Below are positions 1 through 11,175 of a stretch of DNA of 64,000 bases, one piece after another. The DNA comes from Anopheles merus (lineage: Eukaryota; Arthropoda; Insecta; Diptera; Culicidae), in NCBI RefSeq assembly GCF_017562075.2, contig NW_024427727.1, positions 1 to 64,000 on the forward strand, in the 5' to 3' direction. Position 1 is the stretch's first letter. Each line of letters begins with the position of its first letter. Made by a program: the position numbers and the translations under genes. The notes under the pieces are model-generated. The model saw nothing but the letters and a program-made list of their open reading frames with translations, did no database searches and was not told the DNA's origin.

Positions 1-416
1 GCTGCTCTGAAGGCTGCTAATTGCTCGTCTATGTCGTCTCCCCCGAACATGAAATCTTTTAATATACCAAATATTCCCCGGGAGCGTTTTGTCCTTTTGT
101 GACTAATTCCTTGAATTAGTTGAATTGCATGGTTGCATTCGCGCTGAAGTGTAACTTTTAGATCTGAGAGTTCGGAGTCCGTACTATTAACGGAGTTCAA
201 TACTGTGGTTAAGTGTTTTTTCAACGTTTGTAACGTATCCGTATCGTTTGCCGGACGTGTCCCCGTATGGAATGTCGTTTCCCATGCTCCTTTTTTCAAT
301 AGGAGTGTCCCAATATGATCAAAGTATATTCCTGGTTCAGGGATAGGTAAAATCGATAAGCATTCGACTCTTACCAGAGCGGCTATGTATATTGTTATTT
401 TAAGGATGAGCTCCAT
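1..416 (-). CDS. Env-like protein of a BEL/Pao element, N-terminal part (runs off the window)
   Basis: An open frame starts with ATG at 416 and stays open to base 1 (about 138 codons). Residues 1-20 are hydrophobic and look like a signal peptide. At about residues 107-113 there is a basic cluster (KRTKRSR) of the furin-cleavage type, followed by a Gly/Phe-rich stretch (GIFGILKDFMFGG) and acidic residues. That order, signal peptide then RxxR-type cleavage then fusion-peptide-like segment, is the plan of the F-like Env proteins of insect endogenous retroviruses and errantiviruses. It lies directly downstream of the minus-strand BEL/Pao integrase (ends at 590), where env sits in env-bearing members of that family. 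The C-terminal half with the expected membrane anchor is outside the window, so completeness is unknown. The family assignment rests on motif layout only. Confidence 0.6.
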   Translation of the reverse strand, partial: MELILKITIYIAALVRVECLSILPIPEPGIYFDHIGTLLLKKGAWETTFHTGTRPANDTDTLQTLKKHLTTVLNSVNSTDSELSDLKVTLQRECNHAIQLIQGISHKRTKRSRGIFGILKDFMFGGDDIDEQLAAFRA

Positions 417-589
417 GATACGGGCCTAATTTTGAGCTTTTTCCTTTTTGGTATTTGACTTGCTAGTTCTTCTGCTTTAGCTTTTATAACGTTAAGATTT
501 GTTTCCTTCCTTTTCCCCAATTTGGAAATGTTTGATCTCGTTTTACCTCGAGTACTGCTAGTTTTACAGTTGGCCTATTAACTACATTA

Positions 590-1625
590 TTACCTACTTT
601 GATTCGTGCTGAACGAGTTTTTCTGTCTACGCCCAGTTACCAGCTCGCAGATTCGGCCTTTAAACCACTTTCCTTTCCTTTGTTCATCGGGAAACGTGAC
701 AATATCGCCTATTTGTAATGGTTTGGCCGGTTGAGTCCACTTTTCTCGTATAGAGAGCTTTGGGAGATACTCAGCTATCCACCGTCGCCAATATTGTTGT
801 GTGATTGCCTGGGCCCTTTTCCAATCGGACCGTACCAATTCTGTTTTGGTGATATCCGAGATATTCGGCTCCGCCTCGCCGGAACAACCTAGCAAGAAAT
901 GAGCTGGAGTTAGGGGCTCGTCATCTTCTTGTTCTAGTGTTAAGTGAGTCAATGGTCGATTATTTGTTAGGAACTCTATCTCAGTTAGTATTGATCTGAG
1001 AACGTGTTCTTTATAACTCTCAGCCATGGGAAGCAGACTCTTGATTTCTCCAACCATTCGCTCCCACGCACCTCCAAAATGAGGGGCGCCTGGTGGGTTA
1101 AAGATCCATTCTATGCCTTCTGAGGCACATCGATATCTTATTTGTTTCATCTCATTGTCGGCTCCGACAAAGTTGGTCCCATTATCGCTGTATAGGAAAG
1201 ATACCTTTCCTCTTCTGTATTGCATATTTTTTAAGCAAACAATAAAGGTGCTTCCCGTTAGATCAATGGCTATTTCTATATGGATTGCTCTCGTGGTTAA
1301 ACACGTAAATATAACACCCTACCTTTTTTCTGACCGTCTGCCTATCGTAACGAATAGGGGGCCGAAGTAATCTACTCCACAATGCGTAAATGGTTTTTTA
1401 AACACTGCTGTTCTACATGTTGGCAGTGGTGCCATTATTGGTGGGATTGGTTTAGCTCGTGCGTTTTTGCAGTATTGACATCTGTTTATTACGTGCTTAA
1501 GACTGCTTCTGAGATCTATCACCCAAATTTTTGACGAACTGCAGCCATCACTGATTCGCTCTTCTGGTGGTAGTACCTTTCATGATAATGTTGCAGGATA
1601 AGGTTTGTAATGTGATGCCCTTTGG
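590..1625 (-). pseudogene. BEL/Pao element 1: integrase, with one nonsense codon and one frameshift
   Basis: The integrase inserts retroelement cDNA into the genome. The zinc-binding part reads H-Y-H..., then CQYCKNARAKP (around 1450-1480). It is followed by GVDYFGP (first catalytic Asp), SDNGTNF (second Asp, around 1180) and the BEL hallmark NPPGAPHFGGAWER with the catalytic Glu region (around 1050-1100). The frame 1522-590 is continuous except for a TAG at 1319-1321, where related elements have Trp (EKR-W-GV), so it looks like a TGG to TAG change. A frameshift near 1610-1625 separates it from the upstream RNase H part. The C-terminus ends at 590, about 170 bp before the env-like frame. The element is therefore not coding-competent here. 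Confidence 0.85.
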
Positions 1626-3370
1626 TAGGACAATAGGGCTACGTGCGTTAAATTGAAGAAATTTAACGTGTTCAAGTCTTCCTCTAGAACGCATGATCCC
1701 ATCTTGGTCCAACATAGGGCACAGGCACCTAACTTTACTGCTGCCATTAATCGGGTTCTTCAATGAGAGTTGTATCATCTCCGTTTGAAAGCTTTCCCAT
1801 TGAGCCTTTTTTAATAAGTGGCGCTCAGCTAAGTCAAGGGTAGCTTTATCGATTGCTGTCGAAAATGACAGGGATTTAGCCTTACTTTTTAACCAATCCA
1901 AGTACTTTAGTGCGTACGCTACCGATCGTTTTAGACGGTGCCAGTTGGAACACCATTCGACGGAAATGCCGTCATAATCTATTCTTTCCACTGTTCTCGA
2001 AGTGTTTACCCTTTTCCGGTCTTCAAATGTGTCCGGAATGTCTGGTGTTAGTGTTTTTATTTCTAAATTTTTAGAAAGTCGGGACCATTTAACCATATTG
2101 ACTTTTTCTTACAAGTTTTTGTAGCTTCGTCAGCAGGGTTTTCTGCAGATGCTACCCAGTTCCACTGCTTCGGAGAGTTGAACTCCAAAATTTCTCCGAT
2201 TCTCAGGGCTACGAACTGATTATATGTTCTAGGCTCTGAGTTAAGCCAAGCTAGAACTGTTTTTGAATCGGTCCAAAAGAATTCTGTTTGAACCTTTAAG
2301 CGCAATTCCCTCTTGATTGATTCGTTTAGGAGAGTGCCTAGCACTGCCCCTTGCAATTCAAGCCTAGGGATCGACAGTGGTGCCTAAGTCGTGGACTGTC
2401 CTAAGATACGTAACTGCGGCAAAGGCTTTTTCTGACGCGTCTACGAAAGTATGGAGCTCCCTGATCTTTACGTTATTTCCAATCGAAAAACATCTAGGTA
2501 TAGATATGTTGATCGAGTTTCGATTCGGCTTATCCAGTTTTCCCCCATTTTTCCTTTATGGACTGTGTGATTTCGTCATCCTAGTCTAGTTTAGTTTTCC
2601 AAAGATCTTGCATCAAAATCTTACCTTCAACAGTAATGTTGGCAAGATGACCTAGAGGATCGTAGATTTTCATTATATATGAGAACATCTGACGTTCGTT
2701 AGTGTTTAATATCTGCCCTTTTAAACTTGTAGGTAAAGACGTCAGACTCTTTGTCCCAAATCAATCCCAACACTTTATCGAATTTTGATTTTTCTCTCTA
2801 TGCAAGTACACTTTTCTCGGATAACCTGTCGGTTGGAATGCTTTTCTCCACTTCTTTTGAGTTGGAAAAGAAATTTCTCATAAAGAATTTAGCATCATCA
2901 TGTATTTTACACACCTCCGAGATAGTATTCACGGCTGTATCAATATCTGGATAACTATCTAGGTAGTCATCTACGTAGTGATTTTCAACAATCGCTTTTA
3001 CTGCCTGGGATAGATATTTTTGTAACGTAGTGCGTTCTCGTTCTTGACAATCTGAGCACAAGTTGGTGAGCAAGTTGCCCCAAACGTCATCACTTGCATA
3101 ACGTAAACTTGAGGAACATCAGAAGGCGATGCTCGAAATAGAAATCTTTGAGCGTCTTGATCTTCCCGTCTCACCTTTACCTGGTGATACATTTCCTTGA
3201 TATCTCCTGAACAGCCTATTTTGTGTCCCTGAAGCGGACTAGCACTCCGAACAGGGACGCAGTAAGATCTGGGCCGGAAAGAAGTTGAGAATTAAGGGAT
3301 ATATTTTGATTTTTTGCAGCCGCGTCGAATACTAAACGTGGTTTGGGAATGGGTTTATTATGGTTTATCA
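1548..3370 (-). pseudogene. BEL/Pao element 1: reverse transcriptase and RNase H, several frameshifts
   Basis: Fragments in different frames together make the RT and RNase H region of a BEL/Pao polyprotein. The RT catalytic signature NHYVDDYLDS lies near 2940-2990, preceded by MTFGATCSPTCAQIVKN (around 3060-3110), a strongly BEL-type palm motif. RNase H is seen as FWTDSKTVLAWL (around 2250-2290) and ASAENPADEATK (around 2110-2150), followed by a linker to the integrase (1548-2096). Frames change at least near 3073, 2600-2800 and 2063-2096. No single frame spans the domain, so this is a dead copy. Neighbours on both sides (protease upstream, integrase downstream) keep the normal BEL order. Confidence 0.85.
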
Positions 3371-4719
3371 CGAAAAGTGGGGAATATAGTTTATTTTCCC
3401 GTTCAATTGCAGCAGTTCCATTGGTGTCGCCTTACGCGCATATCCCTTTTCAACGTATGCGTTTATTTCTTTATGATACCATGATTTTAAGTTTGGATCC
3501 CTTTCCATTGCCTTCTCTTGACTTTTTAAGCGCGTATGCGCTTGTCCGTAACTATCTGGTAATTTAGGATTGTCGGTTTTCCATACTAAACCAATTTCGT
3601 ATCCGTCGCCAGTATTTTTAAGCGTGTCTTTCATAATCTTTAACGCTCTTTTGTCTTCTTCAGAGGCACGGGTTGGAGTAGGTTTTACTCCAAATTCCTC
3701 TGTAGAAAAGAAACCACGCAAGATTTGCATCATGTTCTTGTTTTCTTCTTCGTACGTCTCTGTCATCACAAATGAGTTCTCTGTGACATTTGGCGTATTC
3801 GTTCCCCCAAAAATGACCCAACCAAGCCTCGTTTCATGGGCAATTGGTTCGTTTGGTCTACCTTCTCGATATTTTGCACCATGGCAAAGATACGAATGTG
3901 GAAGGCCTAGTAGCACGGTAGGCCTCGCATCTGCATAGCTAGAGATACTAATGCCTTTCAAATGTTTAAAATTTCTTTGCAAACACGGAGCATCTATGGT
4001 TTGAACGGGAAGGTTAAGTTCCCTTACACTTCTGAGACCTTTTACTTGGAATTTTCTTTTGTTAGCTCCCTCTACTGTTATGGGAACTATCCTACTTTCT
4101 GTCTCTTTTTGAATGCTTCCGTCCGTCCAGGAGAGAGTTAGCGGTCTTTTTGGTCCGTGAACGTTTAGTTCTTTTCGGACACTTTCCAAATGATGAGCTA
4201 GTTGAAGAGCCAGGATCCATGAATGCATAAGTTTCGAATTTTCTATCATTATGGTGCAAAGTGATGGGCACGATCTGATAGAACAGATTATTCTTTTCCT
4301 GATGGCAATTTATTTTGTTTGTTGGTTGCCCTTCTACCGGATTTCTTTTATGAAACATACTATGATGCCTTTTGCCGCAACCGTACACACTACATTGTGG
4401 TGGTAGGCGACAGTTTTGGGCGTTATGGTTGCTGTACTTGCAGCAATTAGTGCAAATTCTATGCCGAATGAAAAGAGATAATTTTTCATCGGGCGTCTTA
4501 CCGTTCAATTGTTGGCAACGAGTGGTTTCATGAGGAAATCCACAAATTAGACATATCGTTTCCTTTTCTGGCCCTTTATGACGATGCTGCATGTTTTGAC
4601 GGTTCGACCTTTCTTGTTTGGCTACTCCTTCGTTCGCGGCCAGTATAATGGCCAGTTCTTCAGAGGGTTTCAGCCATTCTGCTAGGTCTTCTAGCGTAAG
4701 ATTCTTATTATCTTGTTTC
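3368..4719 (-). pseudogene. BEL/Pao element 1: zinc-knuckle region, aspartic protease and RT N-terminus
   Basis: Two overlapping frames (4092-4592 and 3368-4249) make one domain series. First comes a Cys/His-rich nucleocapsid-like region (CLICGFPHETTRC, then CTNCCKYSNHNAQNC, CSVYGCGKRHH). Then comes a retropepsin-like segment with the active-site remnant FMDPGSS near 4210-4240, where Asp-Glu/Ser-Gly is expected, followed by a DUF1758-type protease fold and the start of RT (EINAYVEKGYARK, around 3440). A frameshift sits inside the protease active-site region at about 4200-4240. The protease would normally cut the Gag-Pol polyprotein. The order Gag-NC-PR-RT is typical of BEL/Pao. Confidence 0.8.
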
Positions 4720-5601
4720 CTACTTATTGTGTGTTTTCAACCATTCGTTCCTAAGTTCGGTTGAAAACCTTGATGTCAAATCGTTTAGCAGCCTCTGGTC
4801 ATTCAAAAAACCTTCTTGCTTCAACAACACCATGTTGTCAATGAGATTGCGCAAAGCGTTGGAAAATTCTAAAAATGCTGAGGGATTATCTATCGTTATG
4901 TGCTTTACTACTAGTAATTCTAACAGTAAAGACTTGTAAATGCTTTCAGCATTTCCAAACATTTTGTCGAGCCTGTTTAATACAAGCGGAACGTTTTCTG
5001 GGTTAAGCATTAACCCGCTAACCGCACGAAGTGCTTCGCCTTTCAGATGCTTTTGCAGCCTATTCATGTTTTCTAAATTTGAAAACTTACAAGCTCGGGA
5101 AGTTTCTTCGTAGGCTTGTTTAAATTGAGGCCAGCATTTATAGCTTCCATCAAAATCTGGAAGCTTTGAAAGTGTTACTTTCGAGTCCTTAGAACACAAC
5201 GATTGAACCATTCTGTCTAAACTCTGAGTTAACAGTTTTACGTCTAAACTTGCCATTGGTTTTTCATTGACATCTTCTGATTTTTTGTTTTGTATCTCTT
5301 CTTGTAGCCGTTTTAGCTCTTCTTCTATTCTTACTTTTTCTTTTTCTTTTTCTTCTTCATTTGTCATTTTTTCTTTCAGCAGTTTTTGCGTTTGCATTAG
5401 TGCTGACCTATATTCCTGCCGTTCAACTTCCCTATCTTTACATTTTTTGCATAAAAAAATCTTTAACAGGTGATTTTATGTCTAAGCATGACAAGTGAAA
5501 CCACCTGTCGCAATCAATACAAGTTATCAATTTTCCTATCTCATCTGGGTTCGTGCATAATTTGCAGTGCCATTCGGATTCTTTTTAAAATCGTATTCCA
5601 T
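4720..5601 (-). pseudogene. BEL/Pao element 1: Gag with N-terminal PHD-type finger
   Basis: The likely start is ATG at 5601 (MEYDFKK). Allowing a small frameshift in the A-run near 5580, it leads into a PHD-type zinc finger (CKLC...CIDCDRWFHLSC...CKKC, about 5420-5570). A second frameshift lies in the T-run near 5453-5460. From 5397 to 4720 there is a long coiled-coil-prone stretch rich in Glu/Lys (EEEKEKEKVRIEEELKRLQE), then a DUF1759 capsid-like domain with LPDFDGSYKCWPQFKQAYEE and LKGEALRAVSGL. PHD fingers at the N-terminus of Gag are a known feature of many insect BEL/Pao elements; BEL element 2 in this window has the same plan. The copy is decayed. Confidence 0.8.
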
Positions 5602-6803
5602 CTTGAACTCACCGTGGTTCAGATCCGCTTCAGCAGGGTCAACTCCTATTCGGCTGGTCAGGGACGGCTGGATCGGGAGTGATGTCTTCACTGCTGCTTG
5701 TCTTCAAATACGACGTCTTCTGTATTACTCGCCGGTTGCCCTCAAACCGAGAACGATGGTTGCCTCAACCGGAACGATGTTTTCTTAGCGGTGGGTCGGC
5801 GGTCATACACACGACAGTCATACACACGATGGATACACTCGTCACAATTAATTTCTTCAATTTGCTCTTCCTACGTTGCACTGCGTCGGATGCCTTATGC
5901 AATATTTAGCTCGCGGCACACGTGTTTCGTTATACGTTTCGTCGGAGTTAACGTCCGATACTTGCGACGCACGCGTTTTACGATAACTGTTTTTTTCAAC
6001 TGGCGCTAAACTGACGGTTTCATGTTGCGTTGCGAGAACGGATGCACCTTTCGAAGCTCGCGGCGTAAACGTATTGGTCACCTTTTCACTAGTTCAGCAT
6101 TTGCCTTATACGTTGGCAGTGTCGAGTTCACTTTCGATTGCGTTACTTCACTAGCGGTAATGACCGCGTTCTATTCACTGTTGTGACGTTGCACTTACAG
6201 TTCTTTTGTACTCACTCACCGCCGAGGCGCTTCTCGGGTTTTGCTTCGTCGAGCAACTGGTGCGTGGCCCTTCTTCCTGGGCTGGCTGTCGTAGATCGGC
6301 TACGCCGGATCGTCGTCCGTCGCCGTTGTTTCACTATCACAACCCTGCTTGGGTTGCTGTGGGGTCTATTCACGCCTTTACGGGCTTGTTACTACTTCGG
6401 GTTTTTATTTCCCGATTTATTTGACTACTTGCCGAACCATTGGTTGATGCGTCCTCTCTGGAGCCACCATTTGTCGCGCACACGAAAGTGTCTTTCGGAG
6501 CAGCAGCTTAAGACAGGCACAGTACACGCCGACTTAAGCACAATAATGAACGCACCAACTGGTTCTTGGCAAGTAATGGCTTCATTAATTTATTCAATTG
6601 ATTTTATACTCTAAAAATGCTGACCGTCGTCGATCAGCATATTCTTCTTAGTCTATTCTTCTTAGCCTATTTTTCCATTTAATCGTTAAACCAGCGCGCA
6701 TCGCTGGCGCGTTGCATAACGTAGCTAATCAGCATTTTTTGACCTAGCAACGCTTTGCTTTTTAAGCCTAAATTGTCGTCAGCGACAGATCCTAATCGAA
6801 CAC
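5602..6803 (-). repeat. Probable leader and 5' LTR of BEL/Pao element 1 (boundaries not fixed)
   Basis: This GC-moderate stretch lies upstream of Gag on the minus strand and has no convincing reading frame. In BEL element 2 the leader is about 115 bp, so the LTR here should end near 5700. The outer end may lie at a TGT near 6787-6803 (TGTCGCTGACGACA or TGTTCGATTAGG on the minus strand). The partner LTR is outside the window, so no repeat comparison is possible and the limits are guesses. Confidence 0.35.
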
Positions 6804-6911
6804 ATCAAGTTTGTGGACCGAAGAGAAGGGGAAATGGGAAAGGTTTCAGTTAGAAGGAAGGGGGGAAGGGTATAAAATACTCAAGGAACCTATGGACCAT
6901 GTTCATTTACA

Positions 6912-7275
6912 CAGGCGGTCCCCGAGATACACGGTACCTCTTATACGAGGATTCAGAGATACGCGGTTTCCTAAATTTGACAGTTCTTTGAGTAAATTGT
7001 ACTGATTTTACGCATCTATTGTAAAATGCCAAATAATTTCTGTTTTGATCGGATGTTAAAAACTATTTCAAAAGGTTTGAAACTGTTATTTCATTCAGAA
7101 TCATATCAAATAATTGATTATGTGGCTAAAACCACCCCCTAGTTGCAAATTAACACGAAAATTAGTGATATTTTGTCTAGAAATCACAAGATTCGACTTA
7201 CGCGGAAATTCGAGATACGCGGTTTTTTGCGGCCGTTTTCGGTCCCCATTAACCGTGTATCTCGGGGACCGCCTG
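6912..7275. mobile_element. MITE family A, copy 1
   Basis: About 364 bp with terminal inverted repeats: it begins CAGGCGGTCCCCGAGATAC and ends with the complement, GTATCTCGGGGACCGCCTG. The same element occurs in opposite orientation at 53583-53971, where it is bordered by TA. It has no coding capacity. Several internal pieces (CGGTTTCCTAAATTTGACAG and similar) are shared with the other copy. TA target preference suggests mobilisation by a Tc1/mariner-type transposase. Confidence 0.8.
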
Positions 7276-8727
7276 TATATGGTTTTTATCGACTTTTTCC
7301 ATTTTTGCGAATACAACAAGACCAAAAACCGTTACAACTTCATCTACATACAGCCATATACAGCCATAATATGAAGAACAATCTCCATTGCCTCGGCCAT
7401 TTGGGGCCCCGTTGATGATCCCGTCGATTGAGGGGCCCCTTCCATTTGGTGTTGTCAACCCAATATACCCCCATTTTCCCTCCGGGTGTTATGTTTACAA
7501 TCAGATTTACTATTACTACCAGACCTATCAGAAGCATATTTATTTTATTAATCAGAAGCATTTTACTATCAGAAGCAGAAAACATTTGCCTTTTTAACAT
7601 ATGCAATATTTTTACCTTAGTTGGAAGCGCAGAACGTTGTGATACATGTCCACAGCTCAAAACAATATCATCATTTCATCATCGTTGGCCCAAAGCGTTG
7701 GATCGAATGCATTGAACGCTACGCACGAGTTGGGTAAAGCGAAAATCCGTTACAACAGCTGCCTCACGCAAACTACATGCACATACGACATTAAAAGGCT
7801 CCGAAACCGATCTCAACACAACGGTTCGTAGCCGTAGAAATTAGCAAGAAAAATTGGCTGACACCAAGCACGCTCTTTTTATCTGTTGATGTTTCATTCA
7901 AGAATCGATTCCGATGTCGATGTGTGCGCTTTTTAATTTGGCTTGTGTCTATGTTATCTCGCAAAAACTAAGAACTCGTGCCCCGGCTAACCTTTGGGCC
8001 TTAGTCAAAATTGTGGACTGGACGAAGTGATGGTAGAAAGGCAAGCTGTTGAAGGGTTTGGGTCAAAATTGGAAGGGTCGACGGAAAGGAAATATCGATA
8101 TGAATGATCGCGTAAAATTTGAACTAATTAAGCTGTCGGCAGCGGTCGGCAAAGTTCGGCCCGCCACAATATGCAGTCAGGTCCGGTCTGAAAATATTGG
8201 CGCGATTTTGAAAGATAGGAAGATCCTATTCATTAAAAATTAACTGAACATATTTTAATATGACAATTCATATCGTTGAACTCTTCCAAATTTGATCACC
8301 ATAACATGGATTGTCGGACCAATCAATATGGTCAAATTTGAGGAGAAATTAGAAAATAGAAACGAATAATTCCATAAAAACCTGACTGTTGATTTTACGA
8401 GAACAATGATTACACACTATTGCTTTTTAAGGATGCAACGATTTTCTAGGAGTATTTTTTTAAGGAAATGCGCTATCATTTTGTCTGACCTGGCTGAAAA
8501 ATCTTTACAATCAATTTTAGTAATTGTAAGTTAATAAAACGAATTTGAAACTTGCTTGGATGATATAATAATTTAAGAAAAACAACAATATAACCAATCG
8601 CATTGTTTAATATCATAAACCAGTTATTTTGTGTATTAACTGTAATAATATAATAAAGTATGTGTAAAAAAAAGCATTCTCCTGGCCCTCAACGCTCGAT
8701 CATTTCGAAAGCAGCTTATCTAAAGCA
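7276..8727. other. Intergenic stretch, no gene seen
   Basis: AT-rich sequence with short scattered frames (for example 7646-7831 and 8049-8243 on +) that show no recognisable domain, no codon periodicity and no splice context. Nothing supports a gene here. Confidence 0.4.
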
Positions 8728-8760
8728 GTGTCCTCCAACCTGAGGTCCGCGGATCAATTT
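8728..8760 (+). mobile_element. Possible hAT-type terminal relic
   Basis: CAGTGTCCTCCAACCTGAGG followed by TCCGCGGATC resembles the CAGTGGTTCTCAACCTG...GGTCCGCGG end of many animal hAT elements. No matching opposite end was found nearby, so this is a fragment at best. Confidence 0.3.
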
Positions 8761-9910
8761 AGACAAACATACTGCAATACAGGGTATTTCCAGTTACTTT
8801 CGAATGAAAATATGTTTTCCCGCGCGTGCAAGAAGTTATCGCTCTGACCGATTGAAAATGAAGTGGCCGTAATTCGAAGCAAGACGGTACTTCAGTATTC
8901 ATTGTAAAGGTAAACACCAACGTAAAAGCAAAATTTTGTTTTTATGTTATGCTCACGATCACCATTTTAAATCAAATCGTCCGTACTATGAAACACGAGC
9001 TGGAAACTGTAAAGTAGGAAAGAAAATATCGTTTAGAACCATCGTTCTTGTCAATAAAAGACAAACGTAACTAGCTTAGCGAAAACGATAACTTTCCGAC
9101 CTTTAACTTCTTTTGAGTATAAATAAAACCAACTCCGATCATGGCAGGTCAGATTTGTTCGGTTTGTCAGGATAGGACTGAGCCCATCCATCATCTACCG
9201 ACTTCTCATTTAAGGAGTTTACTTATGTCCTCCTACCCAAGGTAAGCCCTCTAAACTCCAACGTCCTAAAGGTTTATATGATCGCCTAGACGATGAAGTG
9301 TCGAAAGTCCGCTTCGAAACAGTATCCACAGTACCCAAAATTTGAACATACCACAAAGCCTTTCTGATATTACTGATAGTTCAGTCATTGATATCGATTA
9401 AAAATTGGCGAAAAAAAGTATAGAAATTGGGGTTTTTATTGATGCGCAGGATGGCAGTCCATTCTGCTCATATTCATTTCTGTTTCATAAAGTTTTATAC
9501 AGATGTGAACTGTATTTTGTCGAAACAAGTTTGTTGATTTGGTATGCACTCACGGTAATCATGAAATTTCAGCAAGAACAGCAAAGTGGTGTGAAGATTT
9601 TTCTCAACCAAAACGTTAATTCCGCAAGCCGAATATGCACCTAAAATTTTATCGGGGTGTCTGTAAGTAACCGCTTACCCAAATCAAATTTTTGTTCATC
9701 ACGAGCAAGCGGGCATCGCATTATATTTTCTTTTGAGGCTCAAACTGACTTACATGTCGTTTTGACAGAATAAATAAATGCATTTTCAGTAATTTGTTTT
9801 ACAAATATTCAGTGAAACGACAAAACCATGTATTACTCAATAACTTTCAGTAAAAAATGTTACTGCAGCAAACTTAGAAAATTGCAGTGCATGATTCGTA
9901 CACCATTTAA
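8761..9910. other. Intergenic stretch, no gene seen
   Basis: AT-rich sequence. One short frame (9405-9644) has no recognisable domain. No repeats with clear ends were seen. Confidence 0.35.
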
Positions 9911-9914
9911 CAAC

Positions 9915-10012
9915 CCCCCCCCCCCCCCCCCCCCCCCCTAGATGGATTTGGTAAAGGGGCCCGTCTACCATAACGCCTAGAGCCTCGGAGAGGCTAGACC
10001 CGCCACTGTAGG
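9915..10012 (-). mobile_element. hAT-like terminal fragment with homopolymer C tract
   Basis: A run of about 24 C residues is followed by a segment that on the minus strand starts CAGTGGCGGGTCTAGCC and carries GGGCCC about 60 bp inside. This is the same design as the ends of the hAT-like element at 38978-42280 (CAGTGGCGGATTTT with GGGGCCCC) and of repeat X. Only one end is visible. Confidence 0.4.
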
Positions 10013-10020
10013 GGTGGCAT

Positions 10021-10877
10021 TTACACCTGTTCTCACTTTCCTTTGAATCTTTATTCGGTTGCTATGGATCGCAATCTATGAGAATGGATCGCAATCAACT
10101 ACGTCTGAATCGTTTTCAACTACGTTTTGATCGCTCTCAGCTACCCTTAGATTTGGTTTATTTGGTGACCGCTCGACATACCTCACGGTTCTCCTCATAA
10201 TATACGAATTGGAAAGCAACAATTTCATATTGTTCTATGATTGAACCCAATTGAGAACTTGTGTTGAAACCCCATTTTTAAGCAATCAATAATATTTGAC
10301 AGATTTTAGCGCAAATTTCATTGTAGCGCATAGTTTATTTAGTGACCGCGGGACACATTTGAATCCCAAGGAAAGAATTTAATAATGAATACATTAAACT
10401 GTAAAATCTAATCGTATTTTTTATGTGAAGCTTACATAACTATTCATACTTTTTTGATTATTGGACTAAGTTTTCCAAACAAACCTTCACAATCTTCTTT
10501 TTTTTCGGCGTTATGACCTACGTGGTCGTTCAGTCATGTTCAGGCTTTCGAAATTCAACCGGATATAACATGCTATGGAGTTACGGTCTGGTTGGAAATC
10601 TATTCTGATGCGTAGAAGCTGACAAATCTGTCAAATGTTATTCATTGCTTAAAAATGGGTTTTCAACAAAAGTTCTCAATTGGGTTCAATCATAGAACAA
10701 TATGAAATTGTTGCTTTTCAAATCGCCTGTTGTAAGGAGAATCGTGAGGTACGCCTAGCGGTCACCAAATAAACTATGCACCGCGCATAGTTGCGAAGCT
10801 GATTGCGATCCATTCTCATGGATTGCGATCCATAGCAACCGGATAAAGATTCAAGGGAAAGTGAGAACAGGTGTAAA
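10021..10877. mobile_element. Long-armed foldback element
   Basis: The left arm (10021 to about 10320) starts TTTACACC-type sequence: TTACACCTGTTCTCACTTTC. The right arm (about 10630-10877) is its reverse complement, GAAAGTGAGAACAGGTGTAA. Each arm is about 250-290 bp, separated by about 300 bp. The arms contain tandemly repeated GGATCGCAATC motifs near the outside, and a related copy of the TTATTTGGTGACCGC segment recurs inside at about 10328. It has no coding capacity. No clear target duplication was identified. Confidence 0.75.
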
Positions 10878-11175
10878 TCGCAGCCAGTAAATTGCCAATT
10901 GGTAACGATCACTTATTATGATTTAACCAAAGTGTTATGAAGTTGATATATCAGGTGGGATGATCCCGTGCAATTTGAAGTCTAAAAACGAAAGAAGAAG
11001 AAGAAAATCTGGTTTGACAATTAGATCCATAGCAAATTGCGTGCTTTGATGATTTTACTATGTACTGTTTTGTAAATCTGTCTTAAAATTTCACAATTTT
11101 ACGAGATATTTGAGAACAATCGGAGGTCTGTTGAATTAAAAAAAGGATATATGCACGGGTACTCTAATATGTTCC
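10878..11175. other. Spacer downstream of the host gene
   Basis: AT-rich non-coding sequence, probably containing the 3' UTR of the minus-strand gene at 11176-12415. No clear polyadenylation signal could be fixed. Confidence 0.3.

Noticed and set aside
6787..6803. Precise outer boundary of the BEL element 1 LTR
   Set aside because: Two TGT starts are possible and the second LTR is not in the window.
7646..7831. Small plus-strand frame near 7.7 kb
   Set aside because: 61 codons, no domain or context.
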